Shown: positions 8,779 through 17,484, numbered from the stretch's first letter. The stretch: DNA of 64,000 nucleotides from Bacillota bacterium (GCA_023391635.1 JAEWAQ010000081.1:47799-111798); one strand, 5' to 3'. A program made the numbers and translations. Notes: generated by a model from the sequence alone, not told the origin.

Positions 8779-8811
8779 AACCTTTTTGCGCTGGGCAAAC
8801 AGGTTTTTTTT
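8779..8811 (+). terminator. Intrinsic terminator inside the panB leader
   Basis: AACCT (8779-8783) pairs with AGGTT (8801-8805) and TTTGC (8785-8789) pairs with GCAAA (8795-8799), around the loop GCTGG. A run of T residues follows to 8811. It lies 60 bases before panB, after the predicted promoter, so it should act as an attenuator. It cannot be the birA terminator alone, because the predicted panB promoter is upstream of it. Confidence 0.65.
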
Positions 8812-8835
8812 GTTTCGTTCCATCCACCTGATCAC

Positions 8836-8870
8836 AGGAGGACCATCCGAATTCGAAGGAGGACCATCCG
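8836..8870 (+). repeat. Tandem 14-bp repeat carrying the panB ribosome binding site
   Basis: AGGAGGACCATCCG occurs at 8836-8849 and again, identical, at 8857-8870, offset by 21 bases. The second copy places AGGAGG nine bases before the panB ATG at 8872. The first copy is a spare Shine-Dalgarno sequence with no start codon at proper spacing. Confidence 0.85.
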
Positions 8871-8871
8871 C

Positions 8872-9741
8872 ATGGCACAACCTTTAACCGTACCGAAAAT
8901 TAAATCGATGAAGACGGCAGGCAAGAAAATCGCGATGTTGACCGCATACGATTATCCTTCCGCGGCGCTCGCGGAGGAGGCCGGGGTCGACATGATCCTG
9001 GTCGGCGACTCGCTCGGCAATGTCGTGCTCGGTTATGACACAACCGTCCCCGTCACGCTGGACGACATGATTTACCACTCGCGCATTGTCGCACGCACCG
9101 CAAAGTCCACGATGATCGTGACCGACATGCCGTTCGCGACGTACCGGCTCGGGCCGGCAGACACGCTGCGCAATGCGGCCCGGTTAATGCGCGAAGGCGG
9201 TGCCCATGCCGTCAAGATGGAAGGCGGCGCCGACCTGGCCGAGGAAATCCGGCGCTTGACGCTGGCAGGCATCCCGGTCGTCGGACATCTCGGCTTGACG
9301 CCGCAATCCGTGCATCAGATCGGCGGATACAAAGTGCAGGGCAAGGGCGTTCAGGAAGCCGAGAAGCTGCTGGACGACGCCAAGGCGCTCGAGCAGGCCG
9401 GCGTGTTCGCGATCGTGCTGGAGCTCGTCACGGAACCGCTGGCGGCTGCCGTTTCAAAGTCGATCTCCGTGCCGACCATCGGCATCGGAGCGGGCCGGGG
9501 CTGTGACGGCCAAGTGCTTGTCTACCACGATATGGTCCGTTACGGTCCGAGCATCCGCGACAAGAAATTCGTCAAATCATACGCCGACGTCGGCAGCACG
9601 ATCCGCCAGGCGATCGCTTCCTACGTGAGCGATGTCAAGGCGCAGTCGTTCCCGGAAGAGAAGCATGCTTTCGGGTTGGATGATGCCGCTGCTCAAGCAT
9701 TGGATCAGTCATTGCGAATATATGGAGGAAGCTCTTCATGA
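8872..9741 (+). CDS. panB: 3-methyl-2-oxobutanoate hydroxymethyltransferase
   Basis: 289 residues. Transfers a hydroxymethyl group from 5,10-methylene-THF to alpha-ketoisovalerate to make ketopantoate, the first step of pantothenate and CoA synthesis. Family signatures: MLTAYDYPSAALAEEAGVDMILVGDSLGNVVLG with the metal-binding Asp residues, AVKMEGG, GHLGLTPQSVHQIGGYKVQG, and IVLELVTEPLAAAVS with the catalytic Glu. The start ATG follows the second of two AGGAGG copies. It overlaps panC by four bases, in a panB-panC-panD operon. Confidence 0.97.
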   Translation: MAQPLTVPKIKSMKTAGKKIAMLTAYDYPSAALAEEAGVDMILVGDSLGNVVLGYDTTVPVTLDDMIYHSRIVARTAKSTMIVTDMPFATYRLGPADTLRNAARLMREGGAHAVKMEGGADLAEEIRRLTLAGIPVVGHLGLTPQSVHQIGGYKVQGKGVQEAEKLLDDAKALEQAGVFAIVLELVTEPLAAAVSKSISVPTIGIGAGRGCDGQVLVYHDMVRYGPSIRDKKFVKSYADVGSTIRQAIASYVSDVKAQSFPEEKHAFGLDDAAAQALDQSLRIYGGSSS

Positions 9742-10625
9742 AACCGAAGGTGATCCGGCATATCGCCGAATTGCGCGACGCTATCCGGGACTGGCGCCGC
9801 AGCCAGCCGGACGGCGGCCGCGTCGGACTTGTGCCGACGATGGGATACCTGCATGCCGGCCACGCCAGCCTGATCGCCCGATCCTCGGACGAGAACGGAC
9901 TGACCGTGCTCAGCATCTTCGTTAACCCGCTGCAATTCGGACCGAATGAAGATTTCGACCGCTACCCTCGCGACGAGGCACGGGACCTCGCCGTCGCCGA
10001 GGAGGCCGGGGCGGATCTGGTGTTCATGCCTTCCTTAGAGGAGATGTATCCGCAGCCGATGCGAGCCAAAGTGACGGTATCGGGCTTGACCGAGCGGTTG
10101 TGCGGGGCCAGCCGGCCCGGACACTTCGACGGCGTGGCGACGGTCGTCACCAAGCTGCTGCACATCGTTCTGCCGGACAGGGCCTATTTCGGACTCAAGG
10201 ACGCTCAGCAAGTGGCCGTATTGGAGCGGATGACGCGAGATCTCCATTTTCCGGTCGATATCGTGCCGTGCCCGATCGTTCGCGAACCGGACGGGTTGGC
10301 GCTCAGCTCCCGCAATGTATACCTGGACGAGGAGGAGCGCAGGCAGGCGCTCATCCTGTCCCGGACACTCGCGCAAGTACCGGACTGGATTGCGGACGGC
10401 ATGACGGAAGCCGAGCTGATCGTTCGTGTCCGCGGACGCATCCGCACCCAGCCTTTGGCCGATATCGAGTACGTGGAAGTCGTGTCCTACCCGGATTTAC
10501 AGCCGTCTCAGGTTGGTCGCCCGCTGCAGGAATCGCGGCAGCCGCTGCTCGTCGCGCTCGCGGTTCGATTCGGCAGCACCCGTTTGATCGACAACGTGCT
10601 TTTATTTCCCGCGGAGGTGAGGTAA
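9738..10625 (+). CDS. panC: Pantothenate synthetase (pantoate--beta-alanine ligase)
   Basis: 295 residues. ATP-dependent condensation of pantoate with beta-alanine. Visible signatures: VPTMGYLHAGHASLI (HIGH-like nucleotide motif), SIFVNPLQFGPNEDFDRYPR, RPGHFDGVATVVTKLL, YFGLKDAQQ and the KMSKS-like LALSSRNVYL. Translational coupling at both ends is likely: its ATG overlaps the panB stop and panD starts one base after its stop. Confidence 0.97.
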   Translation: MKPKVIRHIAELRDAIRDWRRSQPDGGRVGLVPTMGYLHAGHASLIARSSDENGLTVLSIFVNPLQFGPNEDFDRYPRDEARDLAVAEEAGADLVFMPSLEEMYPQPMRAKVTVSGLTERLCGASRPGHFDGVATVVTKLLHIVLPDRAYFGLKDAQQVAVLERMTRDLHFPVDIVPCPIVREPDGLALSSRNVYLDEEERRQALILSRTLAQVPDWIADGMTEAELIVRVRGRIRTQPLADIEYVEVVSYPDLQPSQVGRPLQESRQPLLVALAVRFGSTRLIDNVLLFPAEVR

Positions 10626-10626
10626 C

Positions 10627-11010
10627 ATGATGAGACAAATGATGAAATCCAAGCTTCATCGCGCCACGGTGACCGAAGCCAATTTGAACTATGTCGGCAG
10701 CGTGACGATCGATGAAGATCTGATGGAATTGGTCGACATTTTGCCGGATGAGAAGGTACAGATTGTCAACAACAACAACGGCGCCCGCTTGGAAACGTAT
10801 GCCATTGCAGGCCCGCGCGGATCCGGCGTCGTCTGCCTGAACGGCGCGGCCGCCCGCCTCGTGCAAGTCGGCGATTCGGTTATCATCATCAGCTACGGCT
10901 TCGTGACCGAGGAGGAAGTTCGCCGCCACAAGCCAAAGGTCGCCATTCTGGATGAACGCAATCGGCCTGTTCAATTGCTGGCGGAAGAACCGCATTCGAC
11001 CGTCATGTAA
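10627..11010 (+). CDS. panD: Aspartate 1-decarboxylase proenzyme
   Basis: 127 residues. A pyruvoyl enzyme making beta-alanine from aspartate for PanC. The self-cleavage site is the Gly24-Ser25 bond in NLNYVGSVTID; Ser25 becomes the pyruvoyl group. The conserved NNNNGARLETYAI, GVVCLNGAAAR and GDSVIIISYG segments are all present, so it should be active. It completes a self-contained panBCD operon. Confidence 0.97.
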   Translation: MMRQMMKSKLHRATVTEANLNYVGSVTIDEDLMELVDILPDEKVQIVNNNNGARLETYAIAGPRGSGVVCLNGAAARLVQVGDSVIIISYGFVTEEEVRRHKPKVAILDERNRPVQLLAEEPHSTVM

Positions 11011-11079
11011 CGTGCATGAAAGACCGCCCCGAAACGCAGAATGGAGAGACCAGCCACTGCGACAAGGGGGAACAAGCGC

Positions 11080-11721
11080 ATGACCGTATCCATCGTTCAG
11101 CAATGGTTCGCTTCCCTTCACGACAAGCTTGATGAACTCATTAGTCAATATCCGATCGCGACGGCCGCGGAAAAGACCCGGATGCGGGAGCAATGGGACC
11201 TGCTCAAGGGCGCAAGCGATGAAATGGTGGAAAATTGGCTCAGGCTGGAAGACAAGCTGGCGATGTTTCACGAGATGGACCAAAAGGGCGGAATCGCGGA
11301 GCAAGCGGAGGAACTGCTCGGTCCATTCCATAAAGGACAGGGATATTTCAAGCTGCAAATGTACAGACAGGCAGCCGAACATCTGGAGGAGACGGTTCTC
11401 GCGTATCCCGACATGCTGTCGGCGCGCATGGTGCTGGCGATGTCCTACATGCACCTGAAGGAATGGATGGAAGCCCATCGGCATTTCCGCCTGATCGCAG
11501 CGCTTGCCGAGGATGTCAAACTGCAGGCGATCTCCTATAATGCGCTCGGCTGCATCCAAGCCGTCTATGCGAACTTGGAGCAGGCTCAACGGTTTTTCCG
11601 CAAAGCGTTGGCGGCAGACCCGACGTTCCGCGATCCTCAGCTCAACCTGGATTGCTGCAGTAAGGGCGGCGGCGAATTGCTCCTGCAATTCGGCAGCGCA
11701 GAGCTGCTGGCGATGGTCTGA
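11080..11721 (+). CDS. Tetratricopeptide repeat protein
   Basis: About 213 residues, cytoplasmic, entirely helical. The N-terminal 60 residues look coiled (FASLHDKLDELISQ, MREQWDLLKGASDEMVENWLRLEDK). From about residue 85 there are three TPR-like units (FKLQMYRQAAEHLEETVLAYPD, RMVLAMSYMHLKEWMEAHRHFR, AISYNALGCIQAVYANLEQAQRFFRKALAADPTF). Start 11080 is chosen over 11041 because AAGGGGGA (11064-11071) is 8 bases upstream. A TPR gene between panD and dinG is common in Paenibacillus-type genomes, but I know of no defined role; a protein-protein adaptor is likely. Confidence 0.75.
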   Translation: MTVSIVQQWFASLHDKLDELISQYPIATAAEKTRMREQWDLLKGASDEMVENWLRLEDKLAMFHEMDQKGGIAEQAEELLGPFHKGQGYFKLQMYRQAAEHLEETVLAYPDMLSARMVLAMSYMHLKEWMEAHRHFRLIAALAEDVKLQAISYNALGCIQAVYANLEQAQRFFRKALAADPTFRDPQLNLDCCSKGGGELLLQFGSAELLAMV

Positions 11722-11775
11722 CGTTCAAGATGAGATGAGCGAATCTGACGGCCGACATGGGAAAGGAAGAAGTTC

Positions 11776-14739
11776 ATGAAATTTGCCGTGCTCGATTTCG
11801 AGACGACGGGCATGTCACCCGAACAAGATGAAATCATTCAGGCGGGGCTCGCGGTCATTGACGATGCGGGCGCCGTCTGTTCTACATACGCCGCGCTTGT
11901 CCGGCCGGATAAACCGATTCCTGCGGAAATCGCCAGAATGACGGGCATCCGCGACGAAGACGTGCGCGATGCGCCTTCAGTCGAAGACGTGCTGCCCGAC
12001 ATCGTTCCGCTGCTGCAGGATGCCGTGCTTGTCGGACATAACGTCGGCTTCGACGCGGGCTTCCTGCAAGCCGCGCTGGACCGCAGCGGTTATTTGCCGT
12101 TCGCCGGGCGCCAGATCGACACGCTCGCGCTCGCGCGGATCGTCTTTCCGACGATGCCTTCCTACTCGCTCGCGGCACTCGCGCAATCGCTCGAGATCGG
12201 CCATGACCGGCCGCACCGGGCCGACAGCGACGCTCTCGCGACAGCCGACCTGTTTCTTGCCGTCTTGGCCAAGCTGCGCACGATGCCGCTATTGACGCTT
12301 CAGCGCGTTGCTGCTTTGTTCGATGCCGAACAAAGCGATATCGGCTGGTTCCTCGGCGTCGTTCTGCAGGAGCGGGAAGCGAATCCGCTGCCGGAGACGG
12401 GCCCGGCAAGGCATCATTACCGGCAGTTCGCCATGCGCGCCGGCGATTGGAACGAAGACGACGCCGCGACCCGTCAGGCGATGGCGCGTGAGGCGTCCGC
12501 GGCGCTCGCGGACGTGCCGTTCCCGGCGTTCGCCGAAGGCGTCCGCTTGAAGCTGAAGGAGCTGCTGCCGGCTTACGAAGCGCGGGAAGGCCAGAATCTC
12601 ATGTTCGAAGAAGTGCTGCAATCGCTCGATCAGGATGCCCACCTGATGGTCGAAGCCGGCACCGGCACCGGAAAGTCGCTAGGCTACTTGCTTCCTTCCC
12701 TCTATTATGGACTCAAGGAAAGCAAAAAAATCGTCGTTTCCACCCACACGATCCAGCTCCAGGAACAGCTTCGCCAGCGCGACCTGCCGCTCTTGCAGCA
12801 GGTGCTGCCCGTGCCGTTTCGCGCGGCCGTGTTCAAAGGCCGCAGCAACTACATGTGCCTGCGCAAGTTCGAGAACCGGGCGTCTGAGCCGGCCTATGCG
12901 CTCGGTCTGGAAGAGGCCGCGAGCCGCGCCGCCATGATCGTCTGGCTGTCGGAGACCGAGACGGGCGAAGGCGAGGAGTTGAACCTGGGCCGGACGAAGG
13001 ACGAATGGGATGCCGTGGCCAGCGATGCCGCTTCCTGCTTGAACCGTTCCTGCCCTTGGTTTCATAAGTGCTTCTACCACCGGGCGCGCAATGAAGCGAA
13101 CAAGGCGGACCTCGTCATTACCAACCACGCGCTTGTGTTTACCGATATGCGTGCGGAGCACCGGCTGCTGCCGGCCTATGATCAGCTGATCGTCGACGAA
13201 GCGCACCATCTGGAGGAGACGGCGAGCCAGCATCTGGGACGCAAGACGGGCTACAATTCGCTGGCGGTGCCGCTGCAGCGCCTATGGAAGGACGCCCGGA
13301 CAGGGCTCATTCCGCAATTGCAGCAGGCGCTGGCGTCCGTGGAACATGAACAGGCGCCGGCATGGATCGAGCTCACGGAGACGATCGCGCCAAGCGTAGG
13401 CGACATGCGGGACGCCTGGGACCGCTGGACGGAGGCGCTGTTCGGCTTGCTCGCCGGACAGGCTGCCGCCGATGAGACCGGCAGCCTGTCGCTGCGGCTC
13501 AAATCGAATGATCTGCCTGCCGGCTGGACCGCCATCAAGGTCGATGCCGACAACGCGGTCATGCGCATGTCCGATTTCGTGAGGCCGATGGAGAAGCTGA
13601 TCGCGGACATCCGGGAGGAGACGGACGAGTACGCTTTGCAGGGCTTGCTGACCGACCTTGGCGGCGTCGTCAAGGACGTGGCGGCGGCGCGTTCCGACCT
13701 GCAAGCTTTCGTCGGCCTTGCGGAAGCCGATTATGTGTATTGGGCGGAGGCACATTTTCAATATCGCGGTCGATCGGTATGGATGTACGCGGTGCCCGCC
13801 GATGTGAGCGCCTTGCTCAAGGAAGGCTTGTTCGACCGCAAAGCGAGCGTCGTCATGACGAGCGCCACGCTGACGGTCGACAAGTCGTTCCAGTATGTCA
13901 AGGAACAGCTCGGATTGACGCAATCGGAAGAAGAGGGCAGGCTGCGCACCGCGCAGGTGCCGTCGCCGTTCCGCTATCGGCAGCAGGCGCTCTTGCTTAT
14001 CCCGCGGGATTTTCCCGCGATTCGCGGGCGGGACGGGGAGACGGCGTTCGTCCTGGCGCTGACCGATTCCCTGCGCGATATGGCCCGAACGGTAGGAGGA
14101 CGCATGCTCGTGCTGTTCACCTCTTACCGGATGCTGAAATCGGTGTTCGGGCCTTTGCAGGAAGCGCTCGAGCCATTGGGCATCCAGGTGCTCGGCCAAG
14201 GCATCAGCGGCACGAGCCGCAGCCGGCTGACACAGCAGTTCAAGGACCAGCCGGCATCGGTGCTGCTTGGGACGAGCAGCTTCTGGGAAGGCATCGACCT
14301 GCCGGGCGATTCGCTCACGTGCCTCGCGATCGTCCGCCTGCCGTTTCAGCCGCCGAATCATCCGGTTATGGAAGCCAAGAGCGAGAAGCTGGAAGCGGAG
14401 AAAAAGAACCCGTTCATGAAGCTGTCGCTGCCGCAAGCGGTCATCCGGTTCAAGCAAGGCTTCGGGAGGCTCGTCCGCACGGCAACCGATCGCGGCATCG
14501 TCATTCTCTACGACACCCGGGTCATCGACACGCGTTACGGCAAATACTTTCTATATTCGTTGCCCGGCCCGAAGATGGAGCATCTGCCAACGGCGAGCAT
14601 GGCCGGACGGGTGCGGGAGTGGCTGGCGGAGAGATCGGCAGATGAACAGAAGGAAAGCCATGCGGATGACAAGGCGATAAGCAAGACCGATGGTCAGGCG
14701 GCGCAAGCCGAACCAAGCCAGGAAGGGGAAGCGGGATGA
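11776..14739 (+). CDS. dinG: DinG-type DNA helicase with N-terminal 3'-5' exonuclease domain
   Basis: 987 residues. Residues 1-170 are a DnaQ-like exonuclease (VLDFETTGMSPEQDEI, HNVGFDAGFL, HRADSDALAT). The XPD-like SF2 helicase core has Walker A GTGTGKS near residue 295, DEAH at 474-477, SATLTVDKSFQY, and TSSFWEGIDLPG plus QGFGRLVRTATDRG in the second RecA domain. Cys361, Cys421, Cys426 and Cys432 fit the iron-sulfur pattern of DinG/XPD helicases, so helicase activity may be retained. In some Firmicute DinG proteins the cluster is lost and the enzyme acts only as a nuclease. It overlaps rex by four bases. Confidence 0.93.
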   Translation: MKFAVLDFETTGMSPEQDEIIQAGLAVIDDAGAVCSTYAALVRPDKPIPAEIARMTGIRDEDVRDAPSVEDVLPDIVPLLQDAVLVGHNVGFDAGFLQAALDRSGYLPFAGRQIDTLALARIVFPTMPSYSLAALAQSLEIGHDRPHRADSDALATADLFLAVLAKLRTMPLLTLQRVAALFDAEQSDIGWFLGVVLQEREANPLPETGPARHHYRQFAMRAGDWNEDDAATRQAMAREASAALADVPFPAFAEGVRLKLKELLPAYEAREGQNLMFEEVLQSLDQDAHLMVEAGTGTGKSLGYLLPSLYYGLKESKKIVVSTHTIQLQEQLRQRDLPLLQQVLPVPFRAAVFKGRSNYMCLRKFENRASEPAYALGLEEAASRAAMIVWLSETETGEGEELNLGRTKDEWDAVASDAASCLNRSCPWFHKCFYHRARNEANKADLVITNHALVFTDMRAEHRLLPAYDQLIVDEAHHLEETASQHLGRKTGYNSLAVPLQRLWKDARTGLIPQLQQALASVEHEQAPAWIELTETIAPSVGDMRDAWDRWTEALFGLLAGQAAADETGSLSLRLKSNDLPAGWTAIKVDADNAVMRMSDFVRPMEKLIADIREETDEYALQGLLTDLGGVVKDVAAARSDLQAFVGLAEADYVYWAEAHFQYRGRSVWMYAVPADVSALLKEGLFDRKASVVMTSATLTVDKSFQYVKEQLGLTQSEEEGRLRTAQVPSPFRYRQQALLLIPRDFPAIRGRDGETAFVLALTDSLRDMARTVGGRMLVLFTSYRMLKSVFGPLQEALEPLGIQVLGQGISGTSRSRLTQQFKDQPASVLLGTSSFWEGIDLPGDSLTCLAIVRLPFQPPNHPVMEAKSEKLEAEKKNPFMKLSLPQAVIRFKQGFGRLVRTATDRGIVILYDTRVIDTRYGKYFLYSLPGPKMEHLPTASMAGRVREWLAERSADEQKESHADDKAISKTDGQAAQAEPSQEGEAG

Positions 14740-15392
14740 AGCAGGAGAAAATATCGGAAGCCGTCGTGCGAAGATTGCCCGTGTACTTGCGATTTTTGAA
14801 CGAACTCAGCTTGTCGGAGGTGCAGACCGTATCCTCCCAGGATCTCGGCGAGAAGCTGGATCTGAATCCGGCGCAAATCCGCAAAGACCTCGCCTACTTT
14901 GGAGAATTCGGCCGCAAGGGCGTCGGGTACAACGTGACGTACCTGATCGAGAAAATCCGGCATATTCTGAAGCTGGACAAGACGCTGAACGTCGCGCTGG
15001 TCGGCACCGGCAACCTCGGACGGGCCTTGTGCAACTACAACATGTATACGAAAGACAACATGAAAATCGTGGCCGTATTCGACGCGGACCCGAGTAAGAA
15101 CGGCATGCAGATCAATCAGATGACCGTGCAATCCATGACGGATTTATCCGAAACGGTGAAGGACAAAAACATTGCCATCGGCATTATTACCGTGCCCGCG
15201 ATGGAAGCGCAAAACGTGGCTGACCGGTTCGTGGCGGCAGGCATCAAGGGCATTCTGAATTTTGCGCCTGCCGTATTGAAAGCGCCGGAAGGCGTGCGGA
15301 TCCATTATGCGGACTTCACGGCAGAACTGCTGAGTTTGGCTTATTTCATGGATAGCGAGAAGCGGAAGAGCGAAGGAGAAATCGGCGAATGA
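14736..15392 (+). CDS. rex: Redox-sensing transcriptional repressor Rex
   Basis: 218 residues. Senses the NADH/NAD+ ratio and represses fermentation and respiration genes. The N-terminal winged helix (AVVRRLPVYLRFLNEL ... SSQDLGEKLDLNPAQIRKDLAYFGEFGRKGVGYNV) is followed by a Rossmann domain (VALVGTGNLGRALCNY) and the domain-swapped C-terminal helix ending LSLAYFMDS. ATG overlaps the dinG stop and its own stop overlaps the next gene. Likely targets within the window include ackA and the 3-hydroxyacyl-CoA dehydrogenase gene, but I see no clear Rex box there. Confidence 0.96.
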   Translation: MKQEKISEAVVRRLPVYLRFLNELSLSEVQTVSSQDLGEKLDLNPAQIRKDLAYFGEFGRKGVGYNVTYLIEKIRHILKLDKTLNVALVGTGNLGRALCNYNMYTKDNMKIVAVFDADPSKNGMQINQMTVQSMTDLSETVKDKNIAIGIITVPAMEAQNVADRFVAAGIKGILNFAPAVLKAPEGVRIHYADFTAELLSLAYFMDSEKRKSEGEIGE

Positions 15393-16699
15393 ACAGATGG
15401 CTCATACGGGACGGATTTTTGGCGACATTGGATGAGGATCGCCCGCTGATCGAAGGCTGGATGGCGGTCGAAGACGATCGGATTGCAGCGATCGGCGAAG
15501 GCGAGCCGCCCGCGGAGCTGCTCGCGTCGGCGGCGGAGACGCTCAGCGGACGCGGGCTGTTGTTCCTGCCCGGGCTTGTCAATACGCACGGCCATGCCGC
15601 GATGTCGCTGCTCCGGGGATATGCGGACGATCTCGCACTACAGGATTGGCTGCAAAACCACATGTGGCCGATGGAAGCGAAGTTCACCGGGGATGACGTG
15701 TATTGGGGTTCCGCGCTTGCGGCCGTCGAGATGATCAAATCCGGCACGACGACGTTCCTGGACATGTACGATCATATGGACCGGGTCGGCGAAGTGGTCG
15801 ACAGGTCCGGCATGCGCGCCGTGCTGACGCGGGGCATGATCGGGCTCGCGTCTGCGGAAGTGCAAGCAGGCAAGCTGCAGGATGCCGTCTCGTTCGCGAA
15901 GAACTGGCACGGTGCAGCCGGCGGGCGAATCAGCGTCATGATGTGCCCGCATGCGCCGTACACGTGCCCGCCCGACTTCATCGTGAAAGTCGTCGAAGCC
16001 GCGCATGAGCTTGGATTGCCGCTGCACACGCATATGTCCGAAACCCGATACGAGGTCGAGCAGAACGTGCGCGAATACGGCTTGCGTCCGCCGGAACATC
16101 TGGACAAGCTCGGCTTCTTCAGTCGCCCTGCGCTCGTGGCGCATGCGGTCCACTTGACGGATGAAGAGATTGCGCTGCTCGCCGAACGCGGCGCCAGCGT
16201 GTCTCACAATCCGGTCAGCAACCTGAAGCTGGCCAGCGGCGTCGCGCGCGTGCCGGAGCTGCTCGCTGCGGGCGTCGCTGTCGGTCTTGGGACGGACAGC
16301 GCGGCCAGCAACAACAACCTGGATCTGTTCGAAGAAGTCCGGCTGTCGGCGCTGCTGCATAAAGGGGTATCCGGCAATCCGACCGTCGTTCCGGCGGCGG
16401 AGGCGCTGCGTTTGGGTACGGCGCATGGCGCCAAGGCTTTGGGATTGGACGGCGCGGAGGGCATCGGGCGGCTGCGCCCCGGCATGAAAGCGGACTTCAT
16501 TGCCATATCGACCGAGAAGTCCCACTTCACGCCGCGGACGGATTTGGTTTCCCATCTTGTGTACGCCGCATCGGGCTCGGACGTGCAGCACGCATGGGTA
16601 GACGGGCGCCAAATCATGAGAAGCAGGCAATTGCTTACGCTGGATGAGGAAAAAATCCTTCATGAAGCGCAAGCTTGCTTCGAGAGGCTGCGGAGATGA
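15389..16699 (+). CDS. mtaD: 5-methylthioadenosine/S-adenosylhomocysteine deaminase
   Basis: 436 residues, amidohydrolase superfamily (TRZ/ATZ group). Motifs in order: NTHGHAAMSLLRGYADD (metal-binding HxH), PLHTHMSETRYEVEQ, VAHAVHLTDEEIALLA, SHNPVSNLKLASG and GLGTDSAASNNNLDLFEE (catalytic Asp). Such enzymes deaminate MTA or SAH to the inosyl compounds; related members act on other purines, so specificity is inferred. It overlaps rex and ypmB. It may connect with the methionine salvage genes at the other end of the window. Confidence 0.85.
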   Translation: MNRWLIRDGFLATLDEDRPLIEGWMAVEDDRIAAIGEGEPPAELLASAAETLSGRGLLFLPGLVNTHGHAAMSLLRGYADDLALQDWLQNHMWPMEAKFTGDDVYWGSALAAVEMIKSGTTTFLDMYDHMDRVGEVVDRSGMRAVLTRGMIGLASAEVQAGKLQDAVSFAKNWHGAAGGRISVMMCPHAPYTCPPDFIVKVVEAAHELGLPLHTHMSETRYEVEQNVREYGLRPPEHLDKLGFFSRPALVAHAVHLTDEEIALLAERGASVSHNPVSNLKLASGVARVPELLAAGVAVGLGTDSAASNNNLDLFEEVRLSALLHKGVSGNPTVVPAAEALRLGTAHGAKALGLDGAEGIGRLRPGMKADFIAISTEKSHFTPRTDLVSHLVYAASGSDVQHAWVDGRQIMRSRQLLTLDEEKILHEAQACFERLRR

Positions 16700-17223
16700 G
16701 CTTGAGCCGCAAGGAAAGCCGCAGCCGGCTGCGCGAGATTTCGCTTGGCCGCTGGATCGTCGCGGTCCTGCTCTTGCTCGCGGCGATCGTTGCCGCATTC
16801 GTGCTGTACGTACGAGCGGCTGACTCGGCTTACCAGAACGGGGAACGGCAGGCCATCGCGCTGGCGATCGAGCAAGGCGAGTTGACGGAAATCGAACGCG
16901 TGACGTCCTATACTTGGGAAGAATCATTGTGGATCGTGCAAGGCAAAGACGCCAGCGGGGAAGCGTGGATGCTGTGGGAGCGCGGCGACGGCGTCGTCAA
17001 GCGAAAGCTCAGCGAAGGCCGGTCCGAAGCGCAGATGCTGGCGCAATTCGGCTTGCAGCTGCCCGATGCCGAGCCGATCCGCATCCAGCCTGGCTGGTTC
17101 GGGAATGCGCCGGTGTGGGAAATCCGCTACCGCCAATCGCCGGACACTGATCGGCAGAGCATCGGATTTTACTCGTTCGAAGAAGGAACGCTTATTCGGA
17201 CCTACGACCTGCCTGGCGGGTAA
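16696..17223 (+). CDS. ypmB: YpmB-like membrane-anchored protein (DUF5590/PepSY-like)
   Basis: 175 residues: a basic N-terminus, one membrane helix (RWIVAVLLLLAAIVAAFVLYV) and an extracytoplasmic domain with two repeats of a PepSY-like fold (VTSYTWEESLWIVQGKDASGEAWMLWE ... PGWFGNAPVWEIRYRQ ... GFYSFEEGTLIRTY). This matches YpmB, which in B. subtilis lies downstream of dinG. The start ATG overlaps the mtaD stop. A strong terminator follows, ending the core block before the accessory genes. Confidence 0.78.
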   Translation: MSLSRKESRSRLREISLGRWIVAVLLLLAAIVAAFVLYVRAADSAYQNGERQAIALAIEQGELTEIERVTSYTWEESLWIVQGKDASGEAWMLWERGDGVVKRKLSEGRSEAQMLAQFGLQLPDAEPIRIQPGWFGNAPVWEIRYRQSPDTDRQSIGFYSFEEGTLIRTYDLPGG

Positions 17224-17245
17224 CTTCATGCACACCTATAGCAGC

Positions 17246-17289
17246 AATCGCCGCATTGTCCTCGCTCGAGGGGACTGCGGCGATTTTTT
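17246..17289 (+). terminator. Intrinsic terminator after ypmB
   Basis: AATCGCCGCA (17246-17255) pairs perfectly with TGCGGCGATT (17276-17285), with further pairing inside (GTCC/GGAC), followed by a T run to 17289. It closes the panD-side operon of dinG-rex-mtaD-ypmB. Confidence 0.85.
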
Positions 17290-17484
17290 AATTGACAGCA
17301 GGCGGACGGGGAGCGGAGCAGAGGAGACCGGGTGCGCTAAAGTTGACAAAACAGCGTGCTGGACGATCTTCCAGACTTTATCGGATCAAGCATCTATCAA
17401 AATATGATATACTATTAACTATATTAATCGTAATTCAAATTGTCGCCATAGATGAATAAACAACAAGAGGAGGTACTTGACGAC

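Larger units (their letters stand above)
8621..8871 (+). ncRNA. panB 5' leader, candidate cis-regulatory RNA (pan-motif-like) with attenuator
   Basis: The stretch between birA and panB holds no gene but has several possible helices: GGTAT (8631-8635) with ATACC (8691-8695), enclosing GAACG (8645-8649) with CGTTC (8680-8684) and a TTGC/GCAA hairpin (8658-8670). Further on, GTTTCGTT (8756-8763) can pair with AACGGAAAC (8773-8781), which shares bases with the 5' arm of the terminator at 8779-8811. This layout suggests conditional termination. In Firmicutes a conserved RNA called the pan motif is known upstream of panB, so that family is the first candidate. I cannot verify a match to its consensus by eye. 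Confidence 0.45.

Noticed and set aside
10351..11688. Minus-strand frame of 445 codons over panC-panD and the TPR gene
   Set aside because: It crosses three well-supported plus-strand genes and shows no recognisable motif.
17343..17371. TTGACA (17343-17348) as a promoter for the FtsH-like pair
   Set aside because: The sequence 16-18 bases downstream does not resemble a -10 box, and the AT-rich -10-like elements near 17408 are too far away.
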